Shown one piece after another: positions 8,243 to 16,598 of a DNA stretch of 21,264 nucleotides. The translations under genes and the position numbers were made by a program. Source of the stretch: CAZBBC01 sp964489835 (GTDB lineage: Bacteria; Calditrichota; Calditrichia; JAJRVZ01); assembly GCA_964489835.1 (NCBI GenBank), contig CAZBBC010000072.1, positions 1 to 21,264 of the forward strand, written 5' to 3'. The notes under the pieces were generated by a model. It was not told the DNA's origin. It saw only the letters and a list, made by a program, of their open reading frames with translations, and ran no database searches. Each line of letters opens with the position of its first letter. The stretch's first letter is position 1.

Positions 8243-8249
8243 GGCCACC

Positions 8250-10016
8250 ATGGTAGATCACCTCGCCAGTTTCAAACAGAGAAAAAATCTGGAATCTTCC
8301 GATTCTGATGATGTCGATCGCCGTTTACTTGAATTGACCGCATTATTCGAAATCAGTCAGACTTTGAACTCATCGCTCAACCTTCAATCAATTTTAAACA
8401 ACGTCATTCTTGTACCAATGGGTCGTATGATGCTTGGAAAGGGTTTAATTCTTATTAAAAAGGAAGGAAATATTTTTACAATAGAAGCGATTAAAGGACT
8501 TCCTCATAAATTGCAGGGTAAAGAGATCGATTTAACCGGCCTGCCTTCCCACACCTTTCTTCTGAGTGAACTGTCCGAAGACAAACCATGGACTGGTTTT
8601 TTCAAGGATTCTAAGGTCGAATTAATGTTACCTTTCATTTCCAGAACTGATATCATCGGCGTCATTGGATTCAGCAATAAAATCACCGGAGATCCTTTCA
8701 GCGATAAAGAAATCGAATTCCTTAATTCACTGGCAAATCTCGCGACCACGTCGATTGAAAACGCCATGGTATTCGATCAAATTCAAAATGTTAACCGTCA
8801 ACTCGATCATAAGATACAAGAATTAAACACTTTATTTGATATTGGGAAAGAACTCAATCTGACTCTGGATAAAGAAAAGATCCTGAAATTGCTCTCTTAT
8901 GCACTGATGGGACAGGTCACTGTCAACAATTTTATCATCGCCTTAAAGGATGGAGGAAATTTCCATACAGCCATGGTCAAGGGCAGTCATTTTACTATAA
9001 ATGAAGGAGAAATATGCGAACAGCTCTGTTCCGGCAGTAGTTTTCTTAATGCTCCCTATGTATGTGAAGATACGTCTGAGTTTGATATCACACTGAGTGA
9101 GGCAAGTATTAAAGTGGTTGTTCCCATGCAAATCCAGAATGAAACACAGGGATACATTTTTCTGGGTGAAAAAATAACCAAACAAACTTATCTAAAAAGT
9201 GATCTTGAATTTTTACAAACGCTTGGTAATGTGGCGATTATTTCATTAGAGAATGCCCGCCTGTTCATAGAGACACTGGAAAAGCAGAAGATGGAAGAGG
9301 AAATGGCTCTCGCTCGCAAAATTCAGGCCCGTCTTCTGCCCAAATCAATGCCTGATCTGCCAAATATATTGATTCATGGTCTCAATGTTTCCAGTAAACA
9401 AGTGGGGGGTGATTATTTTGATATTATTGAAATAGAAAAAAATCTGTTAGGTTTAACCATTGCCGATGTTTCCGGAAAAGGAATGCCCGCTGCTCTTTTG
9501 ATGTCAAATCTGCAAGCCAGCCTGCAATCTCTTGTCAGGGAAAAATATCCACTCGATAGACTGGTCGCGCGAATTAATAACGTTATCTATAAAAATACGG
9601 ATCCGGATAAATATATCACCTTTTTTTATGGGCAGTTTGATCTAAAAACACTAGCATTTGACTATGTTAATGCCGGCCACAATCCGCCTTATCTGCTGCA
9701 TGAAGATGGAAATATCGATGAACTTTCAACCGGAGGTATCATTCTCGGTATGATGCCCGATATGCCCTATCAAATCGGGAATGTCCGGTTTAAAAAAGGT
9801 GACACATTGATACTTTTTACTGACGGCGTTACGGAAACAATGACTCCCGATGATGAAGAATATGAAGAAAAAAGACTTATAAATTTTTTAAAAAAGATGA
9901 GCCCCTCTAAAAAACCAGAAGAAATAAATAACGAATTGATCAAAGACCTCGATCAATTTTCTGCTGGGACACCGCAAAATGATGACATAACAATTCTCAC
10001 ACTTAAAATTGTCTAA
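8250..10016 (+). CDS. Soluble PP2C (SpoIIE/RsbU-type) phosphatase with two GAF-like domains
   Basis: Cytoplasmic protein with no membrane segment. GAF-like domain 1 lies at about residues 28-175 and GAF-like domain 2 at about 192-340. They are joined by helical linkers (LDHKIQELNTLFDIGKELN and KQKMEEEMALARKIQARLLP), with the PP2C domain at 370-588. Metal-site motifs are complete: GGDYFD (386-391), ADVSGKG (405-411), NAGHNPP, FTDG (523-526) and NDDIT near the end. The first glycine of the second motif is Ala, which should not matter for catalysis. It begins 7 bp after the kinase gene with only a weak ribosome site, so translation is probably coupled. It offers a second, intracellular input to the same STAS protein. 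The ligands of the GAF domains cannot be read from sequence. Confidence 0.9.
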   Translation: MVDHLASFKQRKNLESSDSDDVDRRLLELTALFEISQTLNSSLNLQSILNNVILVPMGRMMLGKGLILIKKEGNIFTIEAIKGLPHKLQGKEIDLTGLPSHTFLLSELSEDKPWTGFFKDSKVELMLPFISRTDIIGVIGFSNKITGDPFSDKEIEFLNSLANLATTSIENAMVFDQIQNVNRQLDHKIQELNTLFDIGKELNLTLDKEKILKLLSYALMGQVTVNNFIIALKDGGNFHTAMVKGSHFTINEGEICEQLCSGSSFLNAPYVCEDTSEFDITLSEASIKVVVPMQIQNETQGYIFLGEKITKQTYLKSDLEFLQTLGNVAIISLENARLFIETLEKQKMEEEMALARKIQARLLPKSMPDLPNILIHGLNVSSKQVGGDYFDIIEIEKNLLGLTIADVSGKGMPAALLMSNLQASLQSLVREKYPLDRLVARINNVIYKNTDPDKYITFFYGQFDLKTLAFDYVNAGHNPPYLLHEDGNIDELSTGGIILGMMPDMPYQIGNVRFKKGDTLILFTDGVTETMTPDDEEYEEKRLINFLKKMSPSKKPEEINNELIKDLDQFSAGTPQNDDITILTLKIV

Positions 10017-10022
10017 TTTGAT

Positions 10023-10054
10023 CTGACCCTTTCCCGGCCCCTCCCTGTCCGGCT
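10023..10054. repeat. Truncated copy of the GC-rich hairpin repeat
   Basis: This stretch of the gap between two phosphatase genes matches the reverse complement of about 16500-16531 at 28 of 32 positions. It contains CTGACCCT and the arm CCCCTCCCTGTCCGGC. Only one arm of the hairpin is present, so it looks like a decayed or half copy. It lies just after the stop at 10016 and leaves 102 bp between the genes, unlike the tighter spacing nearby. Confidence 0.65.
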
Positions 10055-10118
10055 GGTGATTTCCTTGAAATTTAAATGCATCCGCAATATATTTGGTTTC
10101 TCGAATATGGAGTAGACA

Positions 10119-12011
10119 GTGACTAACATATTTATTCAGAATATTCTCCCCGGCCTTATCTATCTGCTTATTTATACATTCTTTCGTTATGCACTTTCAC
10201 TATCCGAACCCACTTCCATTTCTATCCTTATTGTTATTATCATCGTTGTACAAATGAAATTGGGAACAATTATCAACCGTGTAAAATCGAGAACCACCGG
10301 CGGTAATTTTTCAAAAGTTGAAAAAGCGGTTAATATTTTTTCTGAGCGTTTAAATGATATTTCTCATTATCATGAATTATTTCCTGAATTCTATAATCTG
10401 TTTAATTCGCTATTTACTCAAAAAACCTGGTTATTTTATGTCTTTGAAGAATCTGGATTCCGGATGATTAAATTTGACACCTCTAAAGCCGAGGATAACT
10501 TACCGGAAGAGTTAAAAATAGATTTAAGTGAGACGGAAAGTAATCTTATTTATTTGAATGAGCTTAATGATAAAATTGTCAAAGATTCCGAATTTAGTCC
10601 TTCTGAATTTCTAAAAAATCAGCTGGATGTACTGATTCCGATAAGGGGAAAAAACCAGATAGTCGCTTTATTGTTTGTCTCCAGTTCAGATATAGATTTT
10701 TTTAATAACCAGAATACTGCTGATAAGGTGAAAAAGAGTCTCGCAAGAGCCGGGCCCATTCTTGAGAATACAGCCTTGTATCTTGATATCGTACAAAAAA
10801 ATTTAGAGGCTAAAAAATTATTTGAAGTGAGTAAAAAAATTCTAACCTCCTTAAACACAGAAGATATACTTGATTTTCTGCTGGATTCCCTTGCAGAAGT
10901 GATTTCTTTCGACGCAGCCGTAATATTCCTGTTTGATCCGGAGACAAAAAAATTATACCAGAAAGTAAGTAAAGGTTACAATCAAGAATTGGATCTTACC
11001 CTTAAATTTGGTCAGGGAGCCTCTGGCTGGGTGGCAAAGACACGGAAAGTATCCTTAATTAAGAACATTCTGCAGGCAGAACATTATTATCCCATCCGCC
11101 CGGAAACACGATCTCAGGTGTCAATTCCACTAGAAATGCAGGACGAATTGATTGGTGTACTGGCATTGGAAAGTAATGAACCGGGACATTACAATAATCA
11201 TTCGATTGAAATACTCAATATATTTGCCAATCAGGCTGCGATTGCCCTTCACAATGCAAAACAATACGAAATATCTCAAACAAAACAATCCCTCGAGCAC
11301 GAACTCATAAAGGCAGGAAAAGTCCAGCAAGTATTATTACCGCAGCGCCCCCCCAGCTTTGCAAATCTCACCATATCATTTTATCATCAGCCAAGCGCAC
11401 TCGTTAGCGGTGACCTGTTTGACCTTGTCCCAATAGACCAGAACACGCTGGGCCTTGTGATCGGTGATGTATCAGGAAAAGGTGCTGGTGCAGCAATTAT
11501 GATGTCTTTGGTTTTAGCAGGATTTCGGGCTTACAAAAAATCTCAACTCACCGTATGCGAGGTTGTTGCCCACCTGAACAATTTACTAGAAGAAAGTGTC
11601 AGTACGGGAAACTATGCCACGTTCTTCTATGCGCTGATATCCACTTCCGAAAATTCGATCACTTACACAAATGCCGGCCACAATCCGCCACTTATTTTTA
11701 GAACGGATGGAACTGTAAAGGAGCTCCCGGTGGGCGGTATTGTTCTCGGATATTTGGCCAACCAGGTTTATAAACAACAAACCACTCCTTTCGAGAGGGG
11801 AGACCTCTTACTCAGCTTTACAGATGGAATAACCGAAGCACAAACACTAGATGGTGAAGAATTTGGGGTCAAACGACTAATCTCAGTTGTCCAAAAGAAT
11901 CGTAACCTAAATAATTTTGATCTAAAAGAAAAAATTCTTGAAGAAGTGAATCAATTTACCGATAGTGGTATTATAAGCGATGATCGTACCATTGTAATCG
12001 TAAAGTACTGA
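10119..12011 (+). CDS. Membrane-anchored PP2C (SpoIIE/RsbU-type) phosphatase with GAF region
   Basis: Third phosphatase of the cluster. It starts at GTG 10119 with GGAG 6 nt upstream, the best ribosome site in reach, so the non-ATG start is well supported. Two hydrophobic segments (about residues 8-26 and 33-48) anchor it. Residues 65-220 are a weakly GAF-like region, 230-385 a clearer GAF domain, and 405-630 the PP2C domain. Metal motifs are SGDLFD (430-435), GDVSGKG (449-455), NAGHNPP, FTDG (567-570) and DDRT (621-624). The usual first Gly of GGD is Ser, but the metal-binding Asp is kept. The linker LEHELIKAGKVQQVLLPQ diverges from the RsbU-type linkers of the other two enzymes, so its activation may differ. 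The response regulator gene follows after 58 bp. Confidence 0.88.
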   Translation: MTNIFIQNILPGLIYLLIYTFFRYALSLSEPTSISILIVIIIVVQMKLGTIINRVKSRTTGGNFSKVEKAVNIFSERLNDISHYHELFPEFYNLFNSLFTQKTWLFYVFEESGFRMIKFDTSKAEDNLPEELKIDLSETESNLIYLNELNDKIVKDSEFSPSEFLKNQLDVLIPIRGKNQIVALLFVSSSDIDFFNNQNTADKVKKSLARAGPILENTALYLDIVQKNLEAKKLFEVSKKILTSLNTEDILDFLLDSLAEVISFDAAVIFLFDPETKKLYQKVSKGYNQELDLTLKFGQGASGWVAKTRKVSLIKNILQAEHYYPIRPETRSQVSIPLEMQDELIGVLALESNEPGHYNNHSIEILNIFANQAAIALHNAKQYEISQTKQSLEHELIKAGKVQQVLLPQRPPSFANLTISFYHQPSALVSGDLFDLVPIDQNTLGLVIGDVSGKGAGAAIMMSLVLAGFRAYKKSQLTVCEVVAHLNNLLEESVSTGNYATFFYALISTSENSITYTNAGHNPPLIFRTDGTVKELPVGGIVLGYLANQVYKQQTTPFERGDLLLSFTDGITEAQTLDGEEFGVKRLISVVQKNRNLNNFDLKEKILEEVNQFTDSGIISDDRTIVIVKY

Positions 12012-12069
12012 ACGAAGAAGATAGAATAATCATTTTTTCTGTAGTCTGAACATATAACAATCAAGAAAA

Positions 12070-13725
12070 ATGACTGATACAAATCAACGAAAACTGTTGT
12101 ATATAGAAGACGATGCCGAATCCCGCGAAATGATGGCCGATATATTAAATCTGCATGGATTCAAATTTCTGGGAGCTTCACGCGGTCTTGAGGGAATTCG
12201 TATAGCCACCAGAGAGAAGCCTGATCTTATTCTTCTGGATATAAGCCTTCCCGATATGGACGGTTATGAAGTAACAACGCTTATTAAATCTATAAAATCG
12301 CTTGAAAACATACCGATTATTGCCCTTTCCGTAGATACTCAGGACAAAGCACGGGAAAGAATCCTATCCGCAGGATGCGAGGGATTTATTTCAAAGCCGA
12401 TTGATATTTCTGAATTTTTGCAAAGTATTGAAGAATATTTGGGAGGAAGGAAAGAATCCGTTGCACCGGAAGATGAAAAAAAATATTTAACGGAATATAA
12501 TATACGATTGGGAGAAAAGCTTCAGAACAAAATAGAGGAACTGGAAAAGGTAAATTTGAACCTGATATCGATGAATGATGAACTGAATCTCTCGCAAAGC
12601 CAGCTGACTGATTATAACAATCGCCTTTATGCGATGAATAATATCGCTAACATCTTACGTCTTCAGAATTCACCCGGCGAAATATTAGAAATATTACCAG
12701 AAAAAATGATTGAAGGTTTTGGGATCGATCGCTGCCTGATTTTTGAATATCTCAAAGACAATGAGAGATTACAACCTGTGTATGTTGCCGGCATATCAGA
12801 AAAAAATATTAAAAAACTCAAATTTAAATTCGACCGGCCGCTATATGAAAAATTAAAAGAAGATCTGAAGATTCTCTGGATTCAAAATACAGATGAAATT
12901 TCTAATGACCATCTATACAAAATGGCCCAGAGTCTGAACTCAACATCATTTGCTATTGGCGCCCTGGCTGGTTTTAGTAGCCGCAGGGATGCAACAAAGA
13001 TTTTTCAATCGATTGTTGCACATCCTGAATATGATGACGATAATGAACTGAGCATAAAAGCACCCAAAAAATATATTATTTTTATTGACCGCGGTATACA
13101 AAAAAAACAATTTGCTTCCTATGAAATCCGTGTATTAAAGGCATTTTTGCAGACTACCAGCATTATACATGAAAACATGTTGCTTTATCATAAAATGATG
13201 AAGTTATATCGGATAAAAGAACAGGAAGCTATCACTGATGGTCTTACAAACGTTTTTAATTACAGATTTTTCCAGACTCAGATTGAGAGAGAGCTCGTGC
13301 GGTCTGATCGTCATGGTAAGTCATTCTCTATAGCAATGATTGATATAGACAACTTTAAACAATACAACGATACCCATGGTCATCTCATCGGTGATGAAGC
13401 ACTCAGAACGATCGCTCAAACAATTATAAAAAATATCCGAAAAAGTGATATATTAGCCCGTTATGGTGGTGATGAATTTGTTATGATCTTACCAGAATTG
13501 GATAAAAATCAGTCAAAGGCATTAGCGGAGAAACTCTGTGCAGTCATCAGGGAAACAAAAGTTCCGAAAAAGAAAACAGCCATAAAGGTAAAGCTAACCG
13601 TTAGCCTTGGTATTTCCACCTTTCCGGACGACGGAAATACGGAAGATGCTCTTCTCAAAAAGGCAGATGAAGCTCTTTACAGAGCAAAAGATCTTGGTAG
13701 AGATATTGTGTGTATATCGGCATGA
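12070..13725 (+). CDS. Response regulator-diguanylate cyclase (REC, coiled coil, GAF-like, GGDEF)
   Basis: Produces cyclic di-GMP from GTP, probably under phosphorelay control. The REC domain at residues 7-125 has the acidic pair Asp14/Asp15, phosphoacceptor Asp57 (LLDISLPDMDGYE), Ser87 at the switch position and Lys109 (SKP). A coiled coil covers about 140-190 and a divergent GAF-like region about 190-375. The GGDEF domain at 385-551 is complete: DIDNFK, YNDTHGH and RYGGDEF (464-470), with an allosteric I-site RKSD five residues before GGDEF, so feedback inhibition by c-di-GMP is expected. No partner histidine kinase is in the window. As last gene of the plus-strand run, it may link the partner switch to c-di-GMP. 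It ends only 8 bp from the convergent upp stop, leaving no room for a conventional terminator. Confidence 0.93.
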   Translation: MTDTNQRKLLYIEDDAESREMMADILNLHGFKFLGASRGLEGIRIATREKPDLILLDISLPDMDGYEVTTLIKSIKSLENIPIIALSVDTQDKARERILSAGCEGFISKPIDISEFLQSIEEYLGGRKESVAPEDEKKYLTEYNIRLGEKLQNKIEELEKVNLNLISMNDELNLSQSQLTDYNNRLYAMNNIANILRLQNSPGEILEILPEKMIEGFGIDRCLIFEYLKDNERLQPVYVAGISEKNIKKLKFKFDRPLYEKLKEDLKILWIQNTDEISNDHLYKMAQSLNSTSFAIGALAGFSSRRDATKIFQSIVAHPEYDDDNELSIKAPKKYIIFIDRGIQKKQFASYEIRVLKAFLQTTSIIHENMLLYHKMMKLYRIKEQEAITDGLTNVFNYRFFQTQIERELVRSDRHGKSFSIAMIDIDNFKQYNDTHGHLIGDEALRTIAQTIIKNIRKSDILARYGGDEFVMILPELDKNQSKALAEKLCAVIRETKVPKKKTAIKVKLTVSLGISTFPDDGNTEDALLKKADEALYRAKDLGRDIVCISA

Positions 13726-13733
13726 GCGTTTAT

Positions 13734-14366
13734 TTATTCTGTCCCATATAGACGATCACCGGCATCACCGAGGCCCGGTAATATGTATCCCTTTTCATTC
13801 AATTCCCGGTCCAGCGCAGCGGTATAGATAGGCACTTCTTTATGTTTGTTTTCCATCAGTTCCAAACCTTCCGGCGAGGCAACCAGACAAACAAAGCGAA
13901 TACTTTGCACACCTTTTTCTTTAACATAGTCGATAGCTGCTACCGCACTTCCACCGGTTGCCAGCATAGGATCTATGATTATTACTTCTGACTCCTGGAT
14001 ATCCGAGGGAAATTTACAATAATAAGTCACCGGTTTTAATGTCTCTTTATCCCGATAAAGACCCAAATGCCCTACACGCGCCTGCGGAATTAATTTTAAT
14101 ATACCATCGCACATCGCTAAACCGGCACGTAATATCGGTACCAGGGTCACCTTTTTTGAAAGAACAAATCCGGAAGTATGTTCCATAGGCGTTTCCACTT
14201 CTTTTTTATCCATCGGCAATCCTCGAGTAACTTCATATACCATCAGCGCGCCTATTTCATCGAGCAAGTTTCTGAAATTAAGAGGATCCGTATGCTTATC
14301 TCGAAGATGAAAGAGTTTCTGCTGAATTAAGGGGTGGTTAAGGATAAACAGATTGGGATGTGACAT
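13734..14366 (-). CDS. upp: Uracil phosphoribosyltransferase
   Basis: Pyrimidine salvage enzyme: uracil + PRPP gives UMP + PPi. The length of 210 residues is typical. The PRPP-binding loop reads DPMLATGGSA, with PILRAGLAM upstream. The C-terminal uracil-binding signature GYILPGLGDAGDRLYGT is complete. Its ATG lies 2 bp after the plsC stop with no independent strong ribosome site, so it is probably translated by coupling. It is the last gene of the serS-plsC-upp group and converges on the diguanylate cyclase gene. Confidence 0.97.
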   Translation of the reverse strand: MSHPNLFILNHPLIQQKLFHLRDKHTDPLNFRNLLDEIGALMVYEVTRGLPMDKKEVETPMEHTSGFVLSKKVTLVPILRAGLAMCDGILKLIPQARVGHLGLYRDKETLKPVTYYCKFPSDIQESEVIIIDPMLATGGSAVAAIDYVKEKGVQSIRFVCLVASPEGLELMENKHKEVPIYTAALDRELNEKGYILPGLGDAGDRLYGTE

Positions 14367-14368
14367 AT

Positions 14369-15088
14369 TTAGCTTTCATTATAGTTTTTATCAAAATTTT
14401 TCAGGATAATGCTACGTGTTAACTCACTCAGTTTCTCCCGATCCTGATAGGAATATTTCCTCGTATTTATGGGATCACTAAAAACCATTTTTATTTTACC
14501 TGGTTTAACTTTGAGACTGTGTTTAGGGAGAATAAATCGACTGCCGGAAACAGATACCGGAACAATCGGAATGCCTCCCTTAATAGCCAAAACAAATCCT
14601 CCCTTTTTAAATGCATTAATACTGCCATCTTTACTACGTGTGCCTTCGGCAAAAATAGCAATCGATACTCCCTGTTTAATTCTTTCAAGAGCGTTATTCA
14701 TTGATACGATTGACTTTTCCCTATTTGAACGATCAATCTTGATAGTACCAGTCGCGGCGAGTGCCCATCCAAACAATGGTATTTTATATAATTCCTTTTT
14801 AGCCATAAAACGAGCCTTGAGAGGAAGAACGCTGAATACAGCCATAACATCGAAATGGCTCTGATGATTTCCGATAAAAATATAACTTTTGTTTTTATCG
14901 ACTTTATCTAACCCCTCTATTACCAGTTTGACACCTGCAGAGAAAAGGATTGAGCGGGTCCAGAATTTGGCCAAATAATTAATAATCTTTGAGTAGGAAC
15001 CGAAAACACTAAATACGACACACAGGAAAGAGACAACAGAGGTAACCACGATTACTGTGATCATTGTAAATGCGGTCCGAATCATCAA
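14369..15088 (-). CDS. plsC: 1-acyl-sn-glycerol-3-phosphate acyltransferase (PlsC family)
   Basis: Membrane-bound acyltransferase that makes phosphatidic acid from lysophosphatidic acid, or a close relative acting on another acyl acceptor. A hydrophobic N-terminal segment (residues 5-30) anchors it. Block I is NHQSHFD (HX4D), block III is FAEGTRS, and block IV is IPIVPVSVSG. The length of 239 residues is normal. Its ATG overlaps the serS stop by 4 bp and upp follows 2 bp after its own stop, so the three genes form a translationally coupled unit. Substrate cannot be told from sequence; PlsC itself is the commonest case. Confidence 0.92.
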   Translation of the reverse strand: MMIRTAFTMITVIVVTSVVSFLCVVFSVFGSYSKIINYLAKFWTRSILFSAGVKLVIEGLDKVDKNKSYIFIGNHQSHFDVMAVFSVLPLKARFMAKKELYKIPLFGWALAATGTIKIDRSNREKSIVSMNNALERIKQGVSIAIFAEGTRSKDGSINAFKKGGFVLAIKGGIPIVPVSVSGSRFILPKHSLKVKPGKIKMVFSDPINTRKYSYQDREKLSELTRSIILKNFDKNYNES

Positions 15089-16365
15089 TAATCCCTCTTG
15101 ATAATATCAAGACCTTTGAGATATGGTCGAAGCACGGGAGGGATAATAATTGTGCCTTCATCGGTCTGATTATTTTCCATTAGGGAGACCATTAAGCGCG
15201 AGGTAGCCAAGCCCGATCCATTTAACGTGTGAACATATTCCAGCGATTTGTCCTGTTTCCTTCTGAATCGGATGTTTGCCCGTCGTGCCTGAAAATCTTC
15301 AAAATTACTCACGCTGGATGCTTCCAGCCATTTATGCTCCGCAGGTGACCAGGTTTCAATATCATAACATTTCGCGGCTGCAAAACTCAGATCTCCGGTA
15401 GAAAGCGTAAGTACGCGGTATGGAATCTCCAGTAATTCGAGAATTTTTGTCGCCTCCCGGAGTATCTGTTCATGGGCATTATATGAATCTTCCGGTAAAG
15501 TAAAATTTACCAGTTCCACTTTGTTAAATTGATGGACCCTCAGAAATCCTCTCGTTTCTTTTCCATAAGATCCGGCTTCTCGACGAAAACAGGCGGAATA
15601 GGCAACATATTTAACAGGTAACTTTTCCATTGGAAGAATTTCATCACGGTGCAAATTTGTAAGGGGTACCTCGGCGGTTGGAATTAAAAACATATCATCT
15701 TTTTCCGCCAGATACATGTCTTCTTCCAGTTTTGGTAACTGCCCGGTAGCATACATACTCATACGATTGGTAAGAAAAGGAGGAAATATTTCCGTATAGT
15801 GATGCTCATTAACATGAACATCGAGCATAAAATTTATTAATGCCCGCTCAAGCCCGGCTCCCCGTCCTTTATAAACCGGAAACCCGCTGCCACTTATTTT
15901 ACCTCCACGTTTAAAATCAAGAATATCCAATCTTTCCCCAAGTGTCAGATGATCCAGTATTTCAAAATCAAAATTTGGTATATCCCCCCATGATTTAATT
16001 TCGACATTGTCATCGAAACTTTCTCCCTCTGGCACTGATGGATGAGGTAAATTGGGTATACGATCCAACTCATATTTTATATTCTCTTCAAGGCCGGAGA
16101 GCTTATCATCGATCTTTTTAATTTCATCTGATATTTGCTTTGTACGATTGATGAGACCCGAAGCATCCCTTTTGTCTTTTTTTAAATCAGCAACTTTTTT
16201 ACTGTTCTCATTCCGCTCCTTTTTTAACTGCTCACCTTTAAAAATCATTTGACGTCTTTCACTATCCAGCGAAATAAGCCTATCGATATCACAATTTTCA
16301 CCTTTTAATTGGACACCCCGTTTAACCATCTCCGGGTTTTCCCGGATGAATTTTAAATCCAACAT
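15085..16365 (-). CDS. serS: Seryl-tRNA synthetase
   Basis: Class II aminoacyl-tRNA synthetase that charges tRNA-Ser and tRNA-Sec. The N-terminal tRNA-binding coiled coil covers about residues 30-105 and is rich in Lys and Glu. Motif 2 reads ACFRREAGSYGKETRG and motif 3 includes LNGSGLATSRLMVSLMEN. The length of 426 residues is standard for bacteria. AAAGGA lies 5 nt before the ATG, a clear ribosome site. It heads a three-gene unit with plsC and upp. The 233 bp upstream contain a GC-rich hairpin repeat, so its promoter is probably between 16366 and about 16440, or transcription reads through from the glycan genes. Confidence 0.97.
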   Translation of the reverse strand: MLDLKFIRENPEMVKRGVQLKGENCDIDRLISLDSERRQMIFKGEQLKKERNENSKKVADLKKDKRDASGLINRTKQISDEIKKIDDKLSGLEENIKYELDRIPNLPHPSVPEGESFDDNVEIKSWGDIPNFDFEILDHLTLGERLDILDFKRGGKISGSGFPVYKGRGAGLERALINFMLDVHVNEHHYTEIFPPFLTNRMSMYATGQLPKLEEDMYLAEKDDMFLIPTAEVPLTNLHRDEILPMEKLPVKYVAYSACFRREAGSYGKETRGFLRVHQFNKVELVNFTLPEDSYNAHEQILREATKILELLEIPYRVLTLSTGDLSFAAAKCYDIETWSPAEHKWLEASSVSNFEDFQARRANIRFRRKQDKSLEYVHTLNGSGLATSRLMVSLMENNQTDEGTIIIPPVLRPYLKGLDIIKRDY

Positions 16366-16598
16366 TTGAATCCTTTTATAATTGTCCTTACTTATTCATA
16401 CCGCAGCATATTGCTGCAATCAAAGAAAAAAATAGTCCACGGATTATCCACCCCGTCTCCCCCGCCTGAGGCGGGGTCGACACCCCTCCCTGTCCGGCAA
16501 AGCCGGACAGGGAGGGGATGGGGGAGGGTCAGCGTCGTTGCGTGAGAGCGATCAAGAGTTTAACTAAATTTAATGAACACTCCCCAGTGGAGCAAATC
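16366..16598. other. Intergenic region with GC-rich repeat
   Basis: No reading frame is supported here. The 5' part (16366-16440) is AT-rich and probably holds the serS leader. The middle (about 16451-16532) is a GC-rich hairpin repeat. The rest (16533-16598) is unremarkable. No confident promoter boxes were identified. Confidence 0.5.
16451..16532. repeat. GC-rich double-hairpin intergenic repeat
   Basis: Two perfect hairpins lie side by side. The small one is CCCCGCC, loop TGA, GGCGGGG (16460-16476, 7-bp stem). The large one has the arm CCCCTCCCTGTCCGGC at 16483-16498, loop AAA, and its exact complement at 16502-16517 (16-bp stem). G-rich and C-rich flanks follow. The base composition is far above its surroundings, as in dispersed REP/MITE-like intergenic repeats. 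Half of the large hairpin recurs at 10023-10054. Neither strand has a T-tract after the stem. Confidence 0.8.

Noticed and set aside
5260..12011. The three phosphatases as recent tandem duplicates
   Set aside because: Their sensory regions differ completely, and their PP2C domains share little beyond the core motifs.
13607..13831. Plus-strand frame across the end of the diguanylate cyclase and upp genes
   Set aside because: It overlaps two clear genes in other frames, and the translation is not protein-like.
14469..14864. Plus-strand frame opposite plsC
   Set aside because: It is a shadow of plsC on the other strand.
16332..16345. CCGGG-TTTT-CCCGG hairpin
   Set aside because: It lies inside the serS coding sequence near its start and has no T-tract; probably a chance palindrome.
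16483..16517. 16-bp GC-rich hairpin as a Rho-independent terminator for the glycan genes
   Set aside because: There is no T-tract after the stem on either strand, and half of the same sequence recurs elsewhere, which fits a dispersed repeat better.
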